From Halichondria panicea (taxonomy: Eukaryota; Porifera; Demospongiae; Suberitida; Halichondriidae): a DNA stretch of 64,000 nucleotides. The notes beneath the pieces are model-generated. The model was not told the origin of the DNA, ran no database searches, and saw only the letters and a list, made by a program, of their open reading frames with translations. The stretch lies in NCBI RefSeq assembly GCF_963675165.1, contig NC_087387.1, forward strand, positions 1,787,501-1,851,500. Reading direction: 5' to 3'. Position numbers and translations under genes: made by a program. This document shows positions 44,280-55,538 of the stretch, piece by piece; position 1 is the first letter of the stretch; every line of letters starts with the position of its first letter.

Positions 44280-45590
44280 GCCCACTCACCACTGTATGTG
44301 TATTATATTCTTCCATACCAATGTCGGCTTCAAACCCCGCCTTTGTGATCAAAAATCTCCTCTCCCACCAGCCTTGTCTGTCAGGATAGACAAGTTCCAT
44401 GGGCGATGTTGGCAAACGGTCCAGCGTACAAACCCAGGTGAGCCCTCTGACGAATAAAAAGGTGATCAGTTTTGTTTATCAGCACATTTCTACAGTAAGG
44501 AATTTACCACACAGAATTTGTATCACATGTGAACACAGACCACAAAACACATGCAATCTCCATGCACTATAATTATTGGGACATGCACTCATGCATGCAT
44601 GTCACATAATTATTATAGGTGAGTTAAAAATATCTCACCTAATGTTTGCATGAGTGGTTTGATGGCATCCTTCATTATAACAGCCAGTGCTCTTGTCACT
44701 CTTATAATTATCATTTGCTGTTTATAGGATCACCCTAGCTGGTTGCTATACTGCATGGTCACCACAATTCGTCCAATTTACTCCTTTATATCTGCCAGGT
44801 CGATCAGTAGTGAGAGCGAATATTGCCATCAGCTCACTGCATGACTATACTGAGATATCAACCTGGGTTTGAAGGTAAATATAGGGTGAATGATAAGGTT
44901 TGGAGCATCACCAAGTTAAAGAACACGAATCCATACTAATTATGCACAGTCAACTGTTTTCCCAGAGCCTTTTTAGCATAATGGTCCCATTTCATGCATT
45001 GTAGCCTCCATGGTTGAAGGGTTGACTTGTGCACCTGGAAGACAGGCTTACCGCTATTATATGCTGAATCATAGATGGTTGAATGAAGGGTGGATGCCCT
45101 ATAAATTAAGTGGTACCTGAGGTATCCTGTATTGATAATGGTGGGTACTGAAAGACAAACTGTGGGTTGTATATTTGTGGATAAGATATGAACGTATTAT
45201 GAACCATGTATAGACAGACACCTCTCTGCTTTGACCTTTCTCAATCTTTCCCTGACTGTTTGTGATGTTAAAAATACTGTTCGTGCATGGCGGTGGTGGA
45301 GGGGTCAATATCTAGTCGGGAGAACTGATCAATCTCAGCACTGCTCAGATCTCCCGCGGGTTCCTGCATGCATGTGAGAAATTAATCACACTATAGACAC
45401 TTTGACTGAACCGAGACCATGCATGCATGAACGATAAATTAGTATCACAAAGTGTCATCAGATTTGTATAATTATATGGATAAAACATGTACTTATACTT
45501 TCACTCAAGGTTTGCATGCATGCGGTTTGGTTTGATGGTGTCTTTCATTAGAGATTCCACCGAACTCTAATGCTTCTGAGGATACTCTGT
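44280..45590 (-). pseudogene. Decayed MTHFD1 (10-formyl-THF synthetase domain) exons
   Basis: Reading leftward, exon-like pieces follow the protein order. [19 protein letters not shown] lies at 45,300-45,355, MAIFALTTDRPGRY at about 44,800-44,850 and ALAVIMKDAIKPLMQTL at about 44,640-44,690. YAGPFANIAHG and AGFEADIGMEEY lie at about 44,320-44,440. Frameshifts and stops interrupt them. A further piece at 45,505-45,560 (MKDTIKPNRMHANLE) repeats the KDAIKP exon. The functional gene is not in the window. Confidence 0.8.
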
Positions 45591-45838
45591 ATCCTGTATT
45601 GACAATGGTAAACCGTGGGTTGTGTAGTAAGGCTTGTTGGTTTACCACTCCATGTGATGATCCAGTCACCTCTAGCTCTGCTGTAACCTTTCCATAAGTC
45701 TTGCCTTGACCAACGTCAATCAACTAGTCACAAGACGGCATGCCACAGTAAAGAAGTCCTTCAAACAAAGTGACCTAATCTCAAGTAATAGTTTGCAGTG
45801 TAATAATTCATTATTGTTCAGAGAATCGACGAGTATAT

Positions 45839-48008
45839 ATGGATCTAGAGCTTGATCTAGATTCACTACTAACAGAGCTGCTAGAAGCTCAAATGCAATG
45901 GAAGTATATAGGAGGGGCACTAGGTCTTGAAGCATACGAAATTGCAGCAATAGATGAAAAGTGTAAAGATGCAAAAGATGCACTTAGAGAAATGCTGACT
46001 ATCGTTCTCCAAAGGAGATCTGTAACCAGGAAACTACTTACAGAAGTTTTAAGCAAATCTTCGATAAAACTCACTAAACTAGCAGCAAAAGGTGAGTATT
46101 ATATATCTCATGCCCCATTTGTCTGCATGTTCTGAATTTGGTATACCTTGTTATACAAAGGCAACTATATATAATTATGCATGCATTTTTCACGTTACAT
46201 TGTTAAACAGCTCATTCATAACTATAATGTTAACTCAAATAATACTTCCTATAATTTATACTGCATATATATTGCATGACTAAAACATAAAAACACAATA
46301 TTGAGTGCTTGGTTCTACTGCTACTGCATGTATGTGCACCTGCAGTTTCAAATCCAAGGAGTCAAGACGATTCCATTGACAGTGAAACACCAGGTAAACA
46401 CACCACCATGCTGCATGTACTTCTATTAATACTGTGTCTATATATAATGTATGTGCGTGCACCTGCAGTTTCAAATCCAAAGAGTCAAGACGATTCCATT
46501 GACAGTGAAACACCAGGTAAACACACCACCATGCAGTACTTCTACATTAATACTGTGTCTTCTATGTAATAAATTTATTATAGGCCGGTATATACATAAA
46601 CAAAATTTGATTGTGGCTATAGCTATAGATGATACTTTCTATAAGAAAGAAGTTAACTCACAGCATAATTAATACATAATTATATAGAGTGCATGGTATA
46701 CATAGGTAGAGCAAAACACACACCAGCATAAAATTATACCACATAACTTGCATACACTATAATAAAATTAATAGAACGAAGGAATAACGGTATAATTATG
46801 CTGTATACAGCCATGTATATATCGCTTTATTCCCTATATAGCTCGAAAGAAGAGAAAGCAAGATGATAGTCCAGACAGTGGGCAGATCAAAAGAATTAAA
46901 AGCGGTGAATATTTTAACCATCTTGAAATAGCATGTGCATATACCGTATTACTAGAATATTTTGCAGGTGAAAAACTTTTGCGAATGAGCCAAATCAGCA
47001 GAAAATTTGACCCTTACATCTATAATAATTGCATTCTGGCAAGGATCGTGTGTATTTACTAGTAATAATAATAGGCTTTGCGGATTTTATTGTTGCGAAT
47101 TGATCGACCATCGCAAAGTTCGCAAATGTTTGATACTCGCAAAACATTCTATGGTATACAGTTTGCATGCATGTTTACATGCATGCTGTCAGTTTCCCGT
47201 TTTGTTTTGTATAGGTGATGTATTAAAAACGCCAGGCCGTCTTGAACCACCTTATAAGTACACAATGACAAACCAACTACATGGAAATGCCCTAATCATC
47301 AACAACGTCAATTATAAAACTCCATTAACGGTTAGAAAAGGTTCTAACGAGGACAAGAAGGAGTTGAAAAAGGCTCTCGAGACGTTGGGATATGCCGTAG
47401 AGTCTGTAGATGATTTACCAACAGCAGATGATATAAAAACAACAGTTGTTGAGCATGCCAACAAAAATTCAAATCCCGATAGCTTTATTTGCTGCATTTT
47501 GGCACACGGAGAAGAAGGTGCAATAGTAGGACTGGATGGAAGTACGATCAAAATAGCTGAAATTTCAAGAGCTCTAGTCGAACCCCCAAATCCTTGTCAA
47601 AAGTATTTGCACCAAAAGCCTAAAATCTTTTTTATTCAAGCTTGCCAAGGTAGAGACACACCATCAGAACTTGATTGCACAAAAGACGTACCAACTGATC
47701 CTTCTCTTCCGGTTGAAAATCTCGACACGGGTATACCATCTCTTCCTCGTGACAGTGACTTTTTCTACGGATTTGCCTCTTCGTTTGAAACCGCAGCAAC
47801 ACGAAACCCAGATCACGGTGCATCGTATATACAAACCCTTTGCAACGTTCTTGAAACACATTACAAAGATGAAGATCTTGTGACGATGGTAACCAGGGTT
47901 CATTTCAAAGAGGCAGAAAATCCCCATAATATCGGGAATACAAAGCCCTTATACCGACAACAGCCACAACTTGTTTCTACTCTAAGAGGTCAAGTAAAGT
48001 TCAACTAG
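45839..48008 (+). CDS. Death-domain caspase D
   Basis: Five exons: 45839-46091, 46346-46393, 46469-46516, 46842-46904, 47215-48008. They join in phase 1 to 401 residues. A death domain (QWKYIGGALGLEAYEIAAI) fills residues 1-84. The linker (85-137) has two nearly identical 48-nt exons, VSNPRSQDDSIDSETPG and VSNPKSQDDSIDSETPG, then a basic exon (ARKKRKQDDSPDSG). The protease has RKGSNEDKKEL (Arg), CCILAHGEEG (His codon 47505-47507), FFIQACQGRD (Cys codon 47643-47645), DSDFFYGFASSFETAATRN and QQPQLVSTLRGQVKF. An AATAAA lies at 48214-48219. The p20/p10 part is very close to caspase C; the exon layout is that of caspase A. The twin linker exons lie 123 bp apart, a recent local duplication. Confidence 0.9.
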
Positions 48009-48213
48009 TAATTGAACAGCAAGAGTGTAATTATAAGATACATGCAACTGGAACTTTCTAGCTATAATATATAATAGTTTACTAATAGGCTATGCATGCA
48101 TGCATGCAATTACTTTTGTAGTTTGATTAGATATACTACTCCTTTTGTATCACAATTAATGCATTAATCCAGGTCTATAGGTATGATTGATTGTTTATGC
48201 TTTACTTTCTATT

Positions 48214-48219
48214 AATAAA
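48214..48219 (+). promoter_or_regulatory. Poly(A) signal AATAAA of caspase D
   Basis: The canonical hexamer 206 bp after the stop codon, in CTATTAATAAAGTGAGG. Confidence 0.5.
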
Positions 48220-48599
48220 GTGAGGTTCATTTAAACGAAACAAACCCTAGCTCCACTGACAACTCTGCAACTGTTATAGGACACACGTGCAAGCAAAATT
48301 TATCTTTTGCGCATGCGCAGACGCCCACGTTTAATTCGGTTATCTGGCCTGCTTCTGGAACTCTATGTATGCTGGAACCAAGGTGTCCGGATAATCTTAT
48401 TTTCTGCCCTTACTATAATTATGATTATTATGAAATTATCAGAGAAACCCATTAATTTGATCTACATTTGTATTGTCTGACAGTGTTAGCATGCATGCAG
48501 GTGCTGATGCCACGGTGGAGGCACCAAAACTATATACAACATGAAGTTACTATATATAGATCTACAGCCTAAACTTACATTGGTGCAAAAAGTGAGACC

Positions 48600-48830
48600 A
48601 CGATCGATTCCAAAGTTCAAAGACGGGCTCACCATACATACAAGTCCTTTGCAAAGTGCTTAAAGAACGGCACAAAGACGAAGATCTTGTAACCATGGTG
48701 ACCAGAGTTCACTATCTAGTGGCAGGAAAGGAGTACAAAATTATGAGAAGCGGAATACCTGTGCCCTAAGCAACAGCCGCAACTGATTTCCACCTTAGAA
48801 ATAGAGACAATTGAATAGTTATAGTATACG
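48600..48830 (+). pseudogene. Broken caspase p10 copy downstream of caspase D
   Basis: SPYIQVLCKVLKERHKDED and LVTMVTRVHYLVAGKEYK, then a stop and, in another frame, QQPQLISTLE. It equals in position the relic after caspase A. Confidence 0.85.
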
Positions 48831-48937
48831 CCTAAATCAGGTATAGACACATGTATGTAAGGTATATATTATGTAGGTAGTTTGCATTATGAACTTACAT
48901 TTCGTTATTGACTTGCATGCTGATTTATTAACGAGTG

Positions 48938-49160
48938 TTGCAAGCTGCGCTGTGCTAATGCCTCTCACCGTTGTTTTGCTTTAATAGATCGAAGAGGTGA
49001 AGAGGTATAATTATACGTTATTATCGTTGATTGCAATTGTTGACAGAATTGAATTCCACACAGTCATTATAGGAGAGGAGCTGAATGGAAACAGAGCCTA
49101 TCTAATGGCTTGAAGAGTCTTCAACGATCTAAAGCAACTGCATGTTATTTAATATGGCGG
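48938..49160. repeat. Duplicated 3' flank of the caspase loci (copy 2)
   Basis: Matches 21,640-21,885 over GCAAGCTGCGCTGTGCTAAT to ACTGCATGTTATTTAA. It follows the p10 relic here as well. Confidence 0.8.
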
Positions 49161-49376
49161 GCCTGTAGCCAAACAGTGGGAGCAAAGCAGAGTAAGAGAG
49201 AATTTTAAGCACAGACAGTAGTATAAGGATACAACAAATAGCTATAAAGCTAGAGTGAAGTGTGTCCTATAATATAAAAATTAAAACATTAACACATACG
49301 TTTTATTAGCTACAACATGTCAACTAAGTAAGAATACAAAAATATGTCTTAAATGAACATAATATACTAGCACAGT

Positions 49377-49988
49377 CTACTGAAGCAAATTCCTTGTGGC
49401 TAACAAGCTTATTCCATACTGCATGTGTGATTGCATGAGGGAAAAAAAAGGAAATTTGTACAAGGATGTTCTACATTTGTAGGGGACCAGAGAGAAACAG
49501 TTAACTGTTCTGCTGCTGAACATCAGATTTCTTTTAGTTGTTGGATTGTTTGGGAAGTTAGTCAGATTGTGCAGTATTTTTAACAGGCGCCTCAACTGTA
49601 GAGTAGGAAGCCTGGTCAAGGTAAGCAATTCTTCACTCCTCAAATTCCATTTCTTCAAACAGACTCTCATAGCGAATCTCTGAACTTTTTTTATAGATTG
49701 TTGATTTCCGACTTGTGAAATAGGTTCCACACAGAGGAAGTATATTCCAGATGTGGTCTCACAAAGGATGTATACAACTTTAATAGTGTTGTTGGAGAAG
49801 AATTGCCTGAGAACCGGCGATGTAGGAGTCCTATCAACTTCCTTGTTTTATTGCAGATGGTATTGATGAGTGTGCCAGCTCAACTCAGCCGATATGGTAA
49901 TTCCTAGTTAAAAACCTGCTGCAGTATACATAACCATTTAAAAGTAGAGTTGGGGCCTTCCATGAGCGCGAAGTTTTCTTAGAAACAG
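49377..49988 (-). mobile_element. LINE 3' part, cut off by the assembly gap
   Basis: The frame at 49377-49730 reads KVQRFAMRVCLKKWNLRSEE and LTLTRLPTLQLRRLL, the C-terminal tail of CR1/L2-type reverse transcriptases. The same sequence at 59,077-59,688 continues into the RT and endonuclease parts, so this copy is cut by the gap and not by biology. Confidence 0.85.
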
Positions 49989-50188
49989 NNNNNNNNNNNN
50001 NNNNNNNNNNNNNNNNNNNNNNNNNNNNNNNNNNNNNNNNNNNNNNNNNNNNNNNNNNNNNNNNNNNNNNNNNNNNNNNNNNNNNNNNNNNNNNNNNNNN
50101 NNNNNNNNNNNNNNNNNNNNNNNNNNNNNNNNNNNNNNNNNNNNNNNNNNNNNNNNNNNNNNNNNNNNNNNNNNNNNNNNNNNNNNNN
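49989..50188. other. Assembly gap (200 N)
   Basis: Exactly 200 unknown bases. A reading frame said to run through it would be meaningless. Confidence 0.99.
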
Positions 50189-51045
50189 ACATCACAGCCT
50201 CACTGCTCACAGAAGTATGCCATAATGTCGCTACAGAGCCACCCCTCCAGCCCCTCACTGGAGAGCTCTTCTCTGCCAGATCAGTAAACACAAGCAACCA
50301 TGCTCGCCCCGATATTCGTGCAAGAGGCTTCTGGAACAACCACCAAGATGCATTTTTTGATGTAAGGGTATTCTACCCTAACGCACCTAGTAACCGTTCC
50401 GGAGATGCCTACAGGAGACACGAGCAAGCAAAAAAGAGGGAATACGGACAAAGGGTCAGAGAAATCAAGCGGGGAGTCTTCACACCCTTAGTCCTCTCAA
50501 CCTGGGGAGGAATGGGCAAAGAAGCAGCAACTTTTTACAAGAGGCTCGCTGATCTGTTATCCTCAAAAAGACAAAATCCGTACCCAGCAGTAATGGGATG
50601 GCTCAGATGCAGGCTATCCTTTGCATCGATCCGCTCTGCAATAATGTGCATTAGAGGAAGCCGTTCATCGCTGCACAGACCTGTCTACATGGACAATATC
50701 AACCTTGTATCTCAGGAGGGGCGAGCCCCCCCCCTGAATACATAATTCATCTATGAACTACTTATATTCGCTTTGTTTTTATTTTTTACTGCTACATAAT
50801 TACTATCACTAAACTACCTCCTTCTTTTGTACAATGTAATTTTTTCTTAGCCCCGAGATGGAGAGCTTTCACGCCAAAAAAAAAAAAAAAAAACAATTAG
50901 GAAATATGTGTGGGCGTAAGATCACGATTTAATTACATTCCATTGGTTTTGTGAGCAATCAACATTCCATTTTGAAATGACTTCATGACAATTAAGAGTG
51001 CTCAGACGGTGGTTCCAAAAGAACGGCGGCTGATTCATGAGACTA
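50189..51045 (+). mobile_element. Second copy of the TAGTCTC transposon, 5' truncated by the gap
   Basis: Same as 40,489-41,345; starts inside the nuclease-like ORF (which ends at 50,745). The dead MTHFD1 exon piece follows to 51,121. Confidence 0.85.
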
Positions 51046-51434
51046 TTCCAGGTGATGGAGGAGGGGTCAGTGTCCAGTTGTAAGAATTGATCAATCTTAG
51101 CACTGCTCAGATCACCCGGCTGTGAAAATATAACATAACAGCAAATAAAGTTCATATGTCATGCATAAAAATTATTATCAGAGTAGTAGTACGTTTCCAA
51201 CGAATGCATGTAAAATGAACCATGCACACATTCTAAATAAAGAAGCGAGATGATGCAACAGACCATGCAAAGACGAGGATCAATTCCAAACAAGTTACGT
51301 ACCATAATTATATAACCTGTTGATATACGAAAGGTGAGATTATTAAACTGTAAATGTGTCAATAATTATAAACTAGCTAGAAAGTTTTAGGTGTGTCCTA
51401 TATACACTAGCTCTTAAATTGTTGCTCATTCATA

Positions 51435-52589
51435 CTAGTTGAATTTTACTTGACCTCTTAGGGTAGAAACAAGTTGTGGCTGTTGTCGGTAAGGCCCTTG
51501 ATCAAGGTTATGAACTTTTTCTGCCTCTTGGTAATGAACCCTAGTTACCATGGTCACAAGATCTTCATCTTTGTAATACGATTGGAGAACATTGCAAAGT
51601 TCTTGTATGTATGACGAGCCTAACAGATTATTTCTTGTTGCTCTGGTTTCGAAAGAAGTGGCAAATCCGTAGAAAAAGTCGCTGTCACGAGGAAGAGATG
51701 GCGTGGCTGTGTCAGTAGTTTCAACCTGAAGAGAAGAATCCAGAGGTGGTACGTCTTCCAAGCAATCAGTAATTGTTGATGATGGTGGTAAGTCACTTCC
51801 TTGGCAAGCTTGAATGAAAAAGATTTTGGGCTTTTGATGCAAATACTTTTGGCAAAGATTTTTGGAATTGACTAAAGCTCTCGCAATATCTGCTATTTTG
51901 ACTGTACTTCCATCCAGTCCTTGTATTGCACCTTCTTTTCCATGTGCCAGGATGCAGCAAATAAAGCTATCAGCATTTTCATCTTTGTTGGCATGTTCAA
52001 CAACTGTTGTTTTTATATCATCTGCTGTTGATAAATCATCTACAGACTCGACGGCATATCCCAACGTCTTGAGAGCCTTTTGCAATGCCTCCTTGTCCCT
52101 GTCGGAACCATATCTAGGATTATTTGGATATTTGACATTATTGATGATCAGGGCTCTTCCGTGTGGTTGGATGTTCATCGTATACTGATAAGATTGTCCT
52201 TTAAGTTTCTTGGGGGAAGGACCACCTATGAAACAAAACAGGTATTTGACAAATGCAATCAAACTGCAAAAGTTAAGCTCTATGAAAATATACTCACCAC
52301 TATCATCTCCTTCGATTTTCTTTGAAGGACAATATTTTTCTTGGATTTTCCTTGCTACCTTCCTTTCCTCTGCCTTAAACAAAGCGCTAGCAATATCTTC
52401 CCAATCAAATTCAATATTCCGAAGAGCAAAGATCAACATGTCCATTAGGGCATCTTTGTTTTCTTTGCCTTTTTGGTTTTCAAGAATTCCAGTTCGAACA
52501 CCCAGCTCCACACCAATTCGCCTCCAAATAAAAGATACTGAACTAAGCTCATCCAAGAGTTTGCTCAAATCTTCTTCAGTTAATGGCAT
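51435..52589 (-). CDS. Death-domain caspase C, second copy
   Basis: Identical over its whole length to 41735-42889, with exons 52589-52298 and 52225-51435. With introns and flanks also identical, it is best read as the same gene assembled twice. If long reads show a true tandem copy, it would be a complete second gene. Confidence 0.7.
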   Translation of the reverse strand: MPLTEEDLSKLLDELSSVSFIWRRIGVELGVRTGILENQKGKENKDALMDMLIFALRNIEFDWEDIASALFKAEERKVARKIQEKYCPSKKIEGDDSGEYIFIELNFCSLIAFVKYLFCFIGGPSPKKLKGQSYQYTMNIQPHGRALIINNVKYPNNPRYGSDRDKEALQKALKTLGYAVESVDDLSTADDIKTTVVEHANKDENADSFICCILAHGKEGAIQGLDGSTVKIADIARALVNSKNLCQKYLHQKPKIFFIQACQGSDLPPSSTITDCLEDVPPLDSSLQVETTDTATPSLPRDSDFFYGFATSFETRATRNNLLGSSYIQELCNVLQSYYKDEDLVTMVTRVHYQEAEKVHNLDQGPYRQQPQLVSTLRGQVKFN

Positions 52590-52927
52590 CTGTAAAAGTT
52601 AGTATCGTGCACAAGCAGTATATAATTATAATAGAACAACTAAGAAGCTATATACATGCTGTGACAAGTGTACACGTTTGTTTACATGTTAGAAAAACCA
52701 TTAGCCATATAATTAAGGTCAGATAATTGGCCTTGTAACTTACCTTATTGTATAGCTTGACTGTACACGTATATATATAGATCTATAAGTCACAGGCACT
52801 TTCAATTGTACTACATGTCTTTCAAATGGGTGGGCTATCACAAAACAGAGTGTGCATGCCTCCCACATTCCAATATCAAAACAATCTACCAGCCCCCCAC
52901 AAAAAAGTCATGATCCACCCATACTAC

Positions 52928-53141
52928 TACCGTATAGAGGGTAATTTTCGTGGGGCAAAATATTCGTGGTTTTTGTGGTTGAAGGTCTGACTACGAATAT
53001 TTACCCACGAATGAAGCAACCTTGCTTACCTTTACCTGCAGAGCAAGCTCCAACCACGAAATTATTACCCACGAAATGTCTCAATAATTTATTGCTGAAC
53101 CACGAATATTTTGTCCCCCGAAAATTACCCGCTATATGGTA
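52928..53141. repeat. Second copy of the 43,228 MITE
   Basis: Same as 43,228-43,441. The partner of 43,845-44,074 lies at 53,545-53,774. Confidence 0.85.
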
Positions 53142-53979
53142 CTTGCTTCATGTGATTCAGAATGTATGTAACAAGGTCAGTTAGAGTTGCACCAAGGCTT
53201 GGTTGCACAGTGTAAAAGGGCCCAAACAATTTTGTTGGCATCTATACACAAATGCAAAACTTAAAGGACCCTTTCCTTATGATCACTTTCTTTTTTTAAT
53301 GTCATAAATTATATCTACGTACTTGTACCATGATGTGCTCTGACACTATAAGGATGAAACTCTCAGGATACTCTATAGGGTACAAATGCCCTGTACCCTC
53401 GGGGGTGTTACTGTACATATGTACAACCTATGGTACATGACTGTATAGTCAGCTTAAACACCTCTGTTTTAGAAAACTACCGTAACAAAAATTGTGGGAA
53501 GCACAAAAATGTGAAGGTGTGCAAGCACACCCACACAATACATATACCGTATAGCGCGAAATTTTCGAGGCACTTATATTTCGTGGATTGGCCTCTAAAA
53601 GTATTTTCGTTGCACAATGTTCGCGGAATGACTGCTTTCCGGAAGCCACGCCTTTAAATCTTGCACGTTATAGCAGGTAAAGAACGATTTTCGTGGACTT
53701 AATTTTCGTGTAGGATTGCTAACCCACGAAATCCACGAAAATTAAGCCCCTCGAAAATTTCGCGCTATACGGTATACACAGTGCGTGCACGGCAGAGATC
53801 AAAGAGAGTTGACTATACTACTCACTTCTAATCAAGTGTTTCATAGTACAAGCCATGCATGCATGGATATCTACGTGTGTATTGGTATATCCTCGTGCAG
53901 GTATTCCAAATACATAGAACTGCCCTCGGGTACAAATCCAATACATCCTAGATACAACTATTACATGTACAATACGCCC

Positions 53980-55290
53980 GCCCACTCACCACTGTATGTG
54001 TATTATATTCTTCCATACCAATGTCGGCTTCAAACCCCGCCTTTGTGATCAAAAATCTCCTCTCCCACCAGCCTTGTCTGTCAGGATAGACAAGTTCCAT
54101 GGGCGATGTTGGCAAACGGTCCAGCGTACAAACCCAGGTGAGCCCTCTGACGAATAAAAAGGTGATCAGTTTTGTTTATCAGCACATTTCTACAGTAAGG
54201 AATTTACCACACAGAATTTGTATCACATGTGAACACAGACCACAAAACACATGCAATCTCCATGCACTATAATTATTGGGACATGCACTCATGCATGCAT
54301 GTCACATAATTATTATAGGTGAGTTAAAAATATCTCACCTAATGTTTGCATGAGTGGTTTGATGGCATCCTTCATTATAACAGCCAGTGCTCTTGTCACT
54401 CTTATAATTATCATTTGCTGTTTATAGGATCACCCTAGCTGGTTGCTATACTGCATGGTCACCACAATTCGTCCAATTTACTCCTTTATATCTGCCAGGT
54501 CGATCAGTAGTGAGAGCGAATATTGCCATCAGCTCACTGCATGACTATACTGAGATATCAACCTGGGTTTGAAGGTAAATATAGGGTGAATGATAAGGTT
54601 TGGAGCATCACCAAGTTAAAGAACACGAATCCATACTAATTATGCACAGTCAACTGTTTTCCCAGAGCCTTTTTAGCATAATGGTCCCATTTCATGCATT
54701 GTAGCCTCCATGGTTGAAGGGTTGACTTGTGCACCTGGAAGACAGGCTTACCGCTATTATATGCTGAATCATAGATGGTTGAATGAAGGGTGGATGCCCT
54801 ATAAATTAAGTGGTACCTGAGGTATCCTGTATTGATAATGGTGGGTACTGAAAGACAAACTGTGGGTTGTATATTTGTGGATAAGATATGAACGTATTAT
54901 GAACCATGTATAGACAGACACCTCTCTGCTTTGACCTTTCTCAATCTTTCCCTGACTGTTTGTGATGTTAAAAATACTGTTCGTGCATGGCGGTGGTGGA
55001 GGGGTCAATATCTAGTCGGGAGAACTGATCAATCTCAGCACTGCTCAGATCTCCCGCGGGTTCCTGCATGCATGTGAGAAATTAATCACACTATAGACAC
55101 TTTGACTGAACCGAGACCATGCATGCATGAACGATAAATTAGTATCACAAAGTGTCATCAGATTTGTATAATTATATGGATAAAACATGTACTTATACTT
55201 TCACTCAAGGTTTGCATGCATGCGGTTTGGTTTGATGGTGTCTTTCATTAGAGATTCCACCGAACTCTAATGCTTCTGAGGATACTCTGT
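53980..55290 (-). pseudogene. Decayed MTHFD1 exons, second copy
   Basis: Same as 44,280-45,590, with the same frameshifts, which supports an assembly duplicate. Confidence 0.75.
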
Positions 55291-55538
55291 ATCCTGTATT
55301 GACAATGGTAAACCGTGGGTTGTGTAGTAAGGCTTGTTGGTTTACCACTCCATGTGATGATCCAGTCACCTCTAGCTCTGCTGTAACCTTTCCATAAGTC
55401 TTGCCTTGACCAACGTCAATCAACTAGTCACAAGACGGCATGCCACAGTAAAGAAGTCCTTCAAACAAAGTGACCTAATCTCAAGTAATAGTTTGCAGTG
55501 TAATAATTCATTATTGTTCAGAGAATCGACGAGTATAT

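Noticed and set aside
45505-45723. 72-codon minus-strand frame next to caspase D
   Set aside because: Its C-terminal part is a duplicated MTHFD1 KDAIKP exon read through intron sequence; the N-terminal part (KTYGKVTAELEVTG) matches nothing I know.
49938-50339. Minus-strand frame running through the N block
   Set aside because: Unknown bases cannot support a reading frame; it is the shadow of the transposon ORF.
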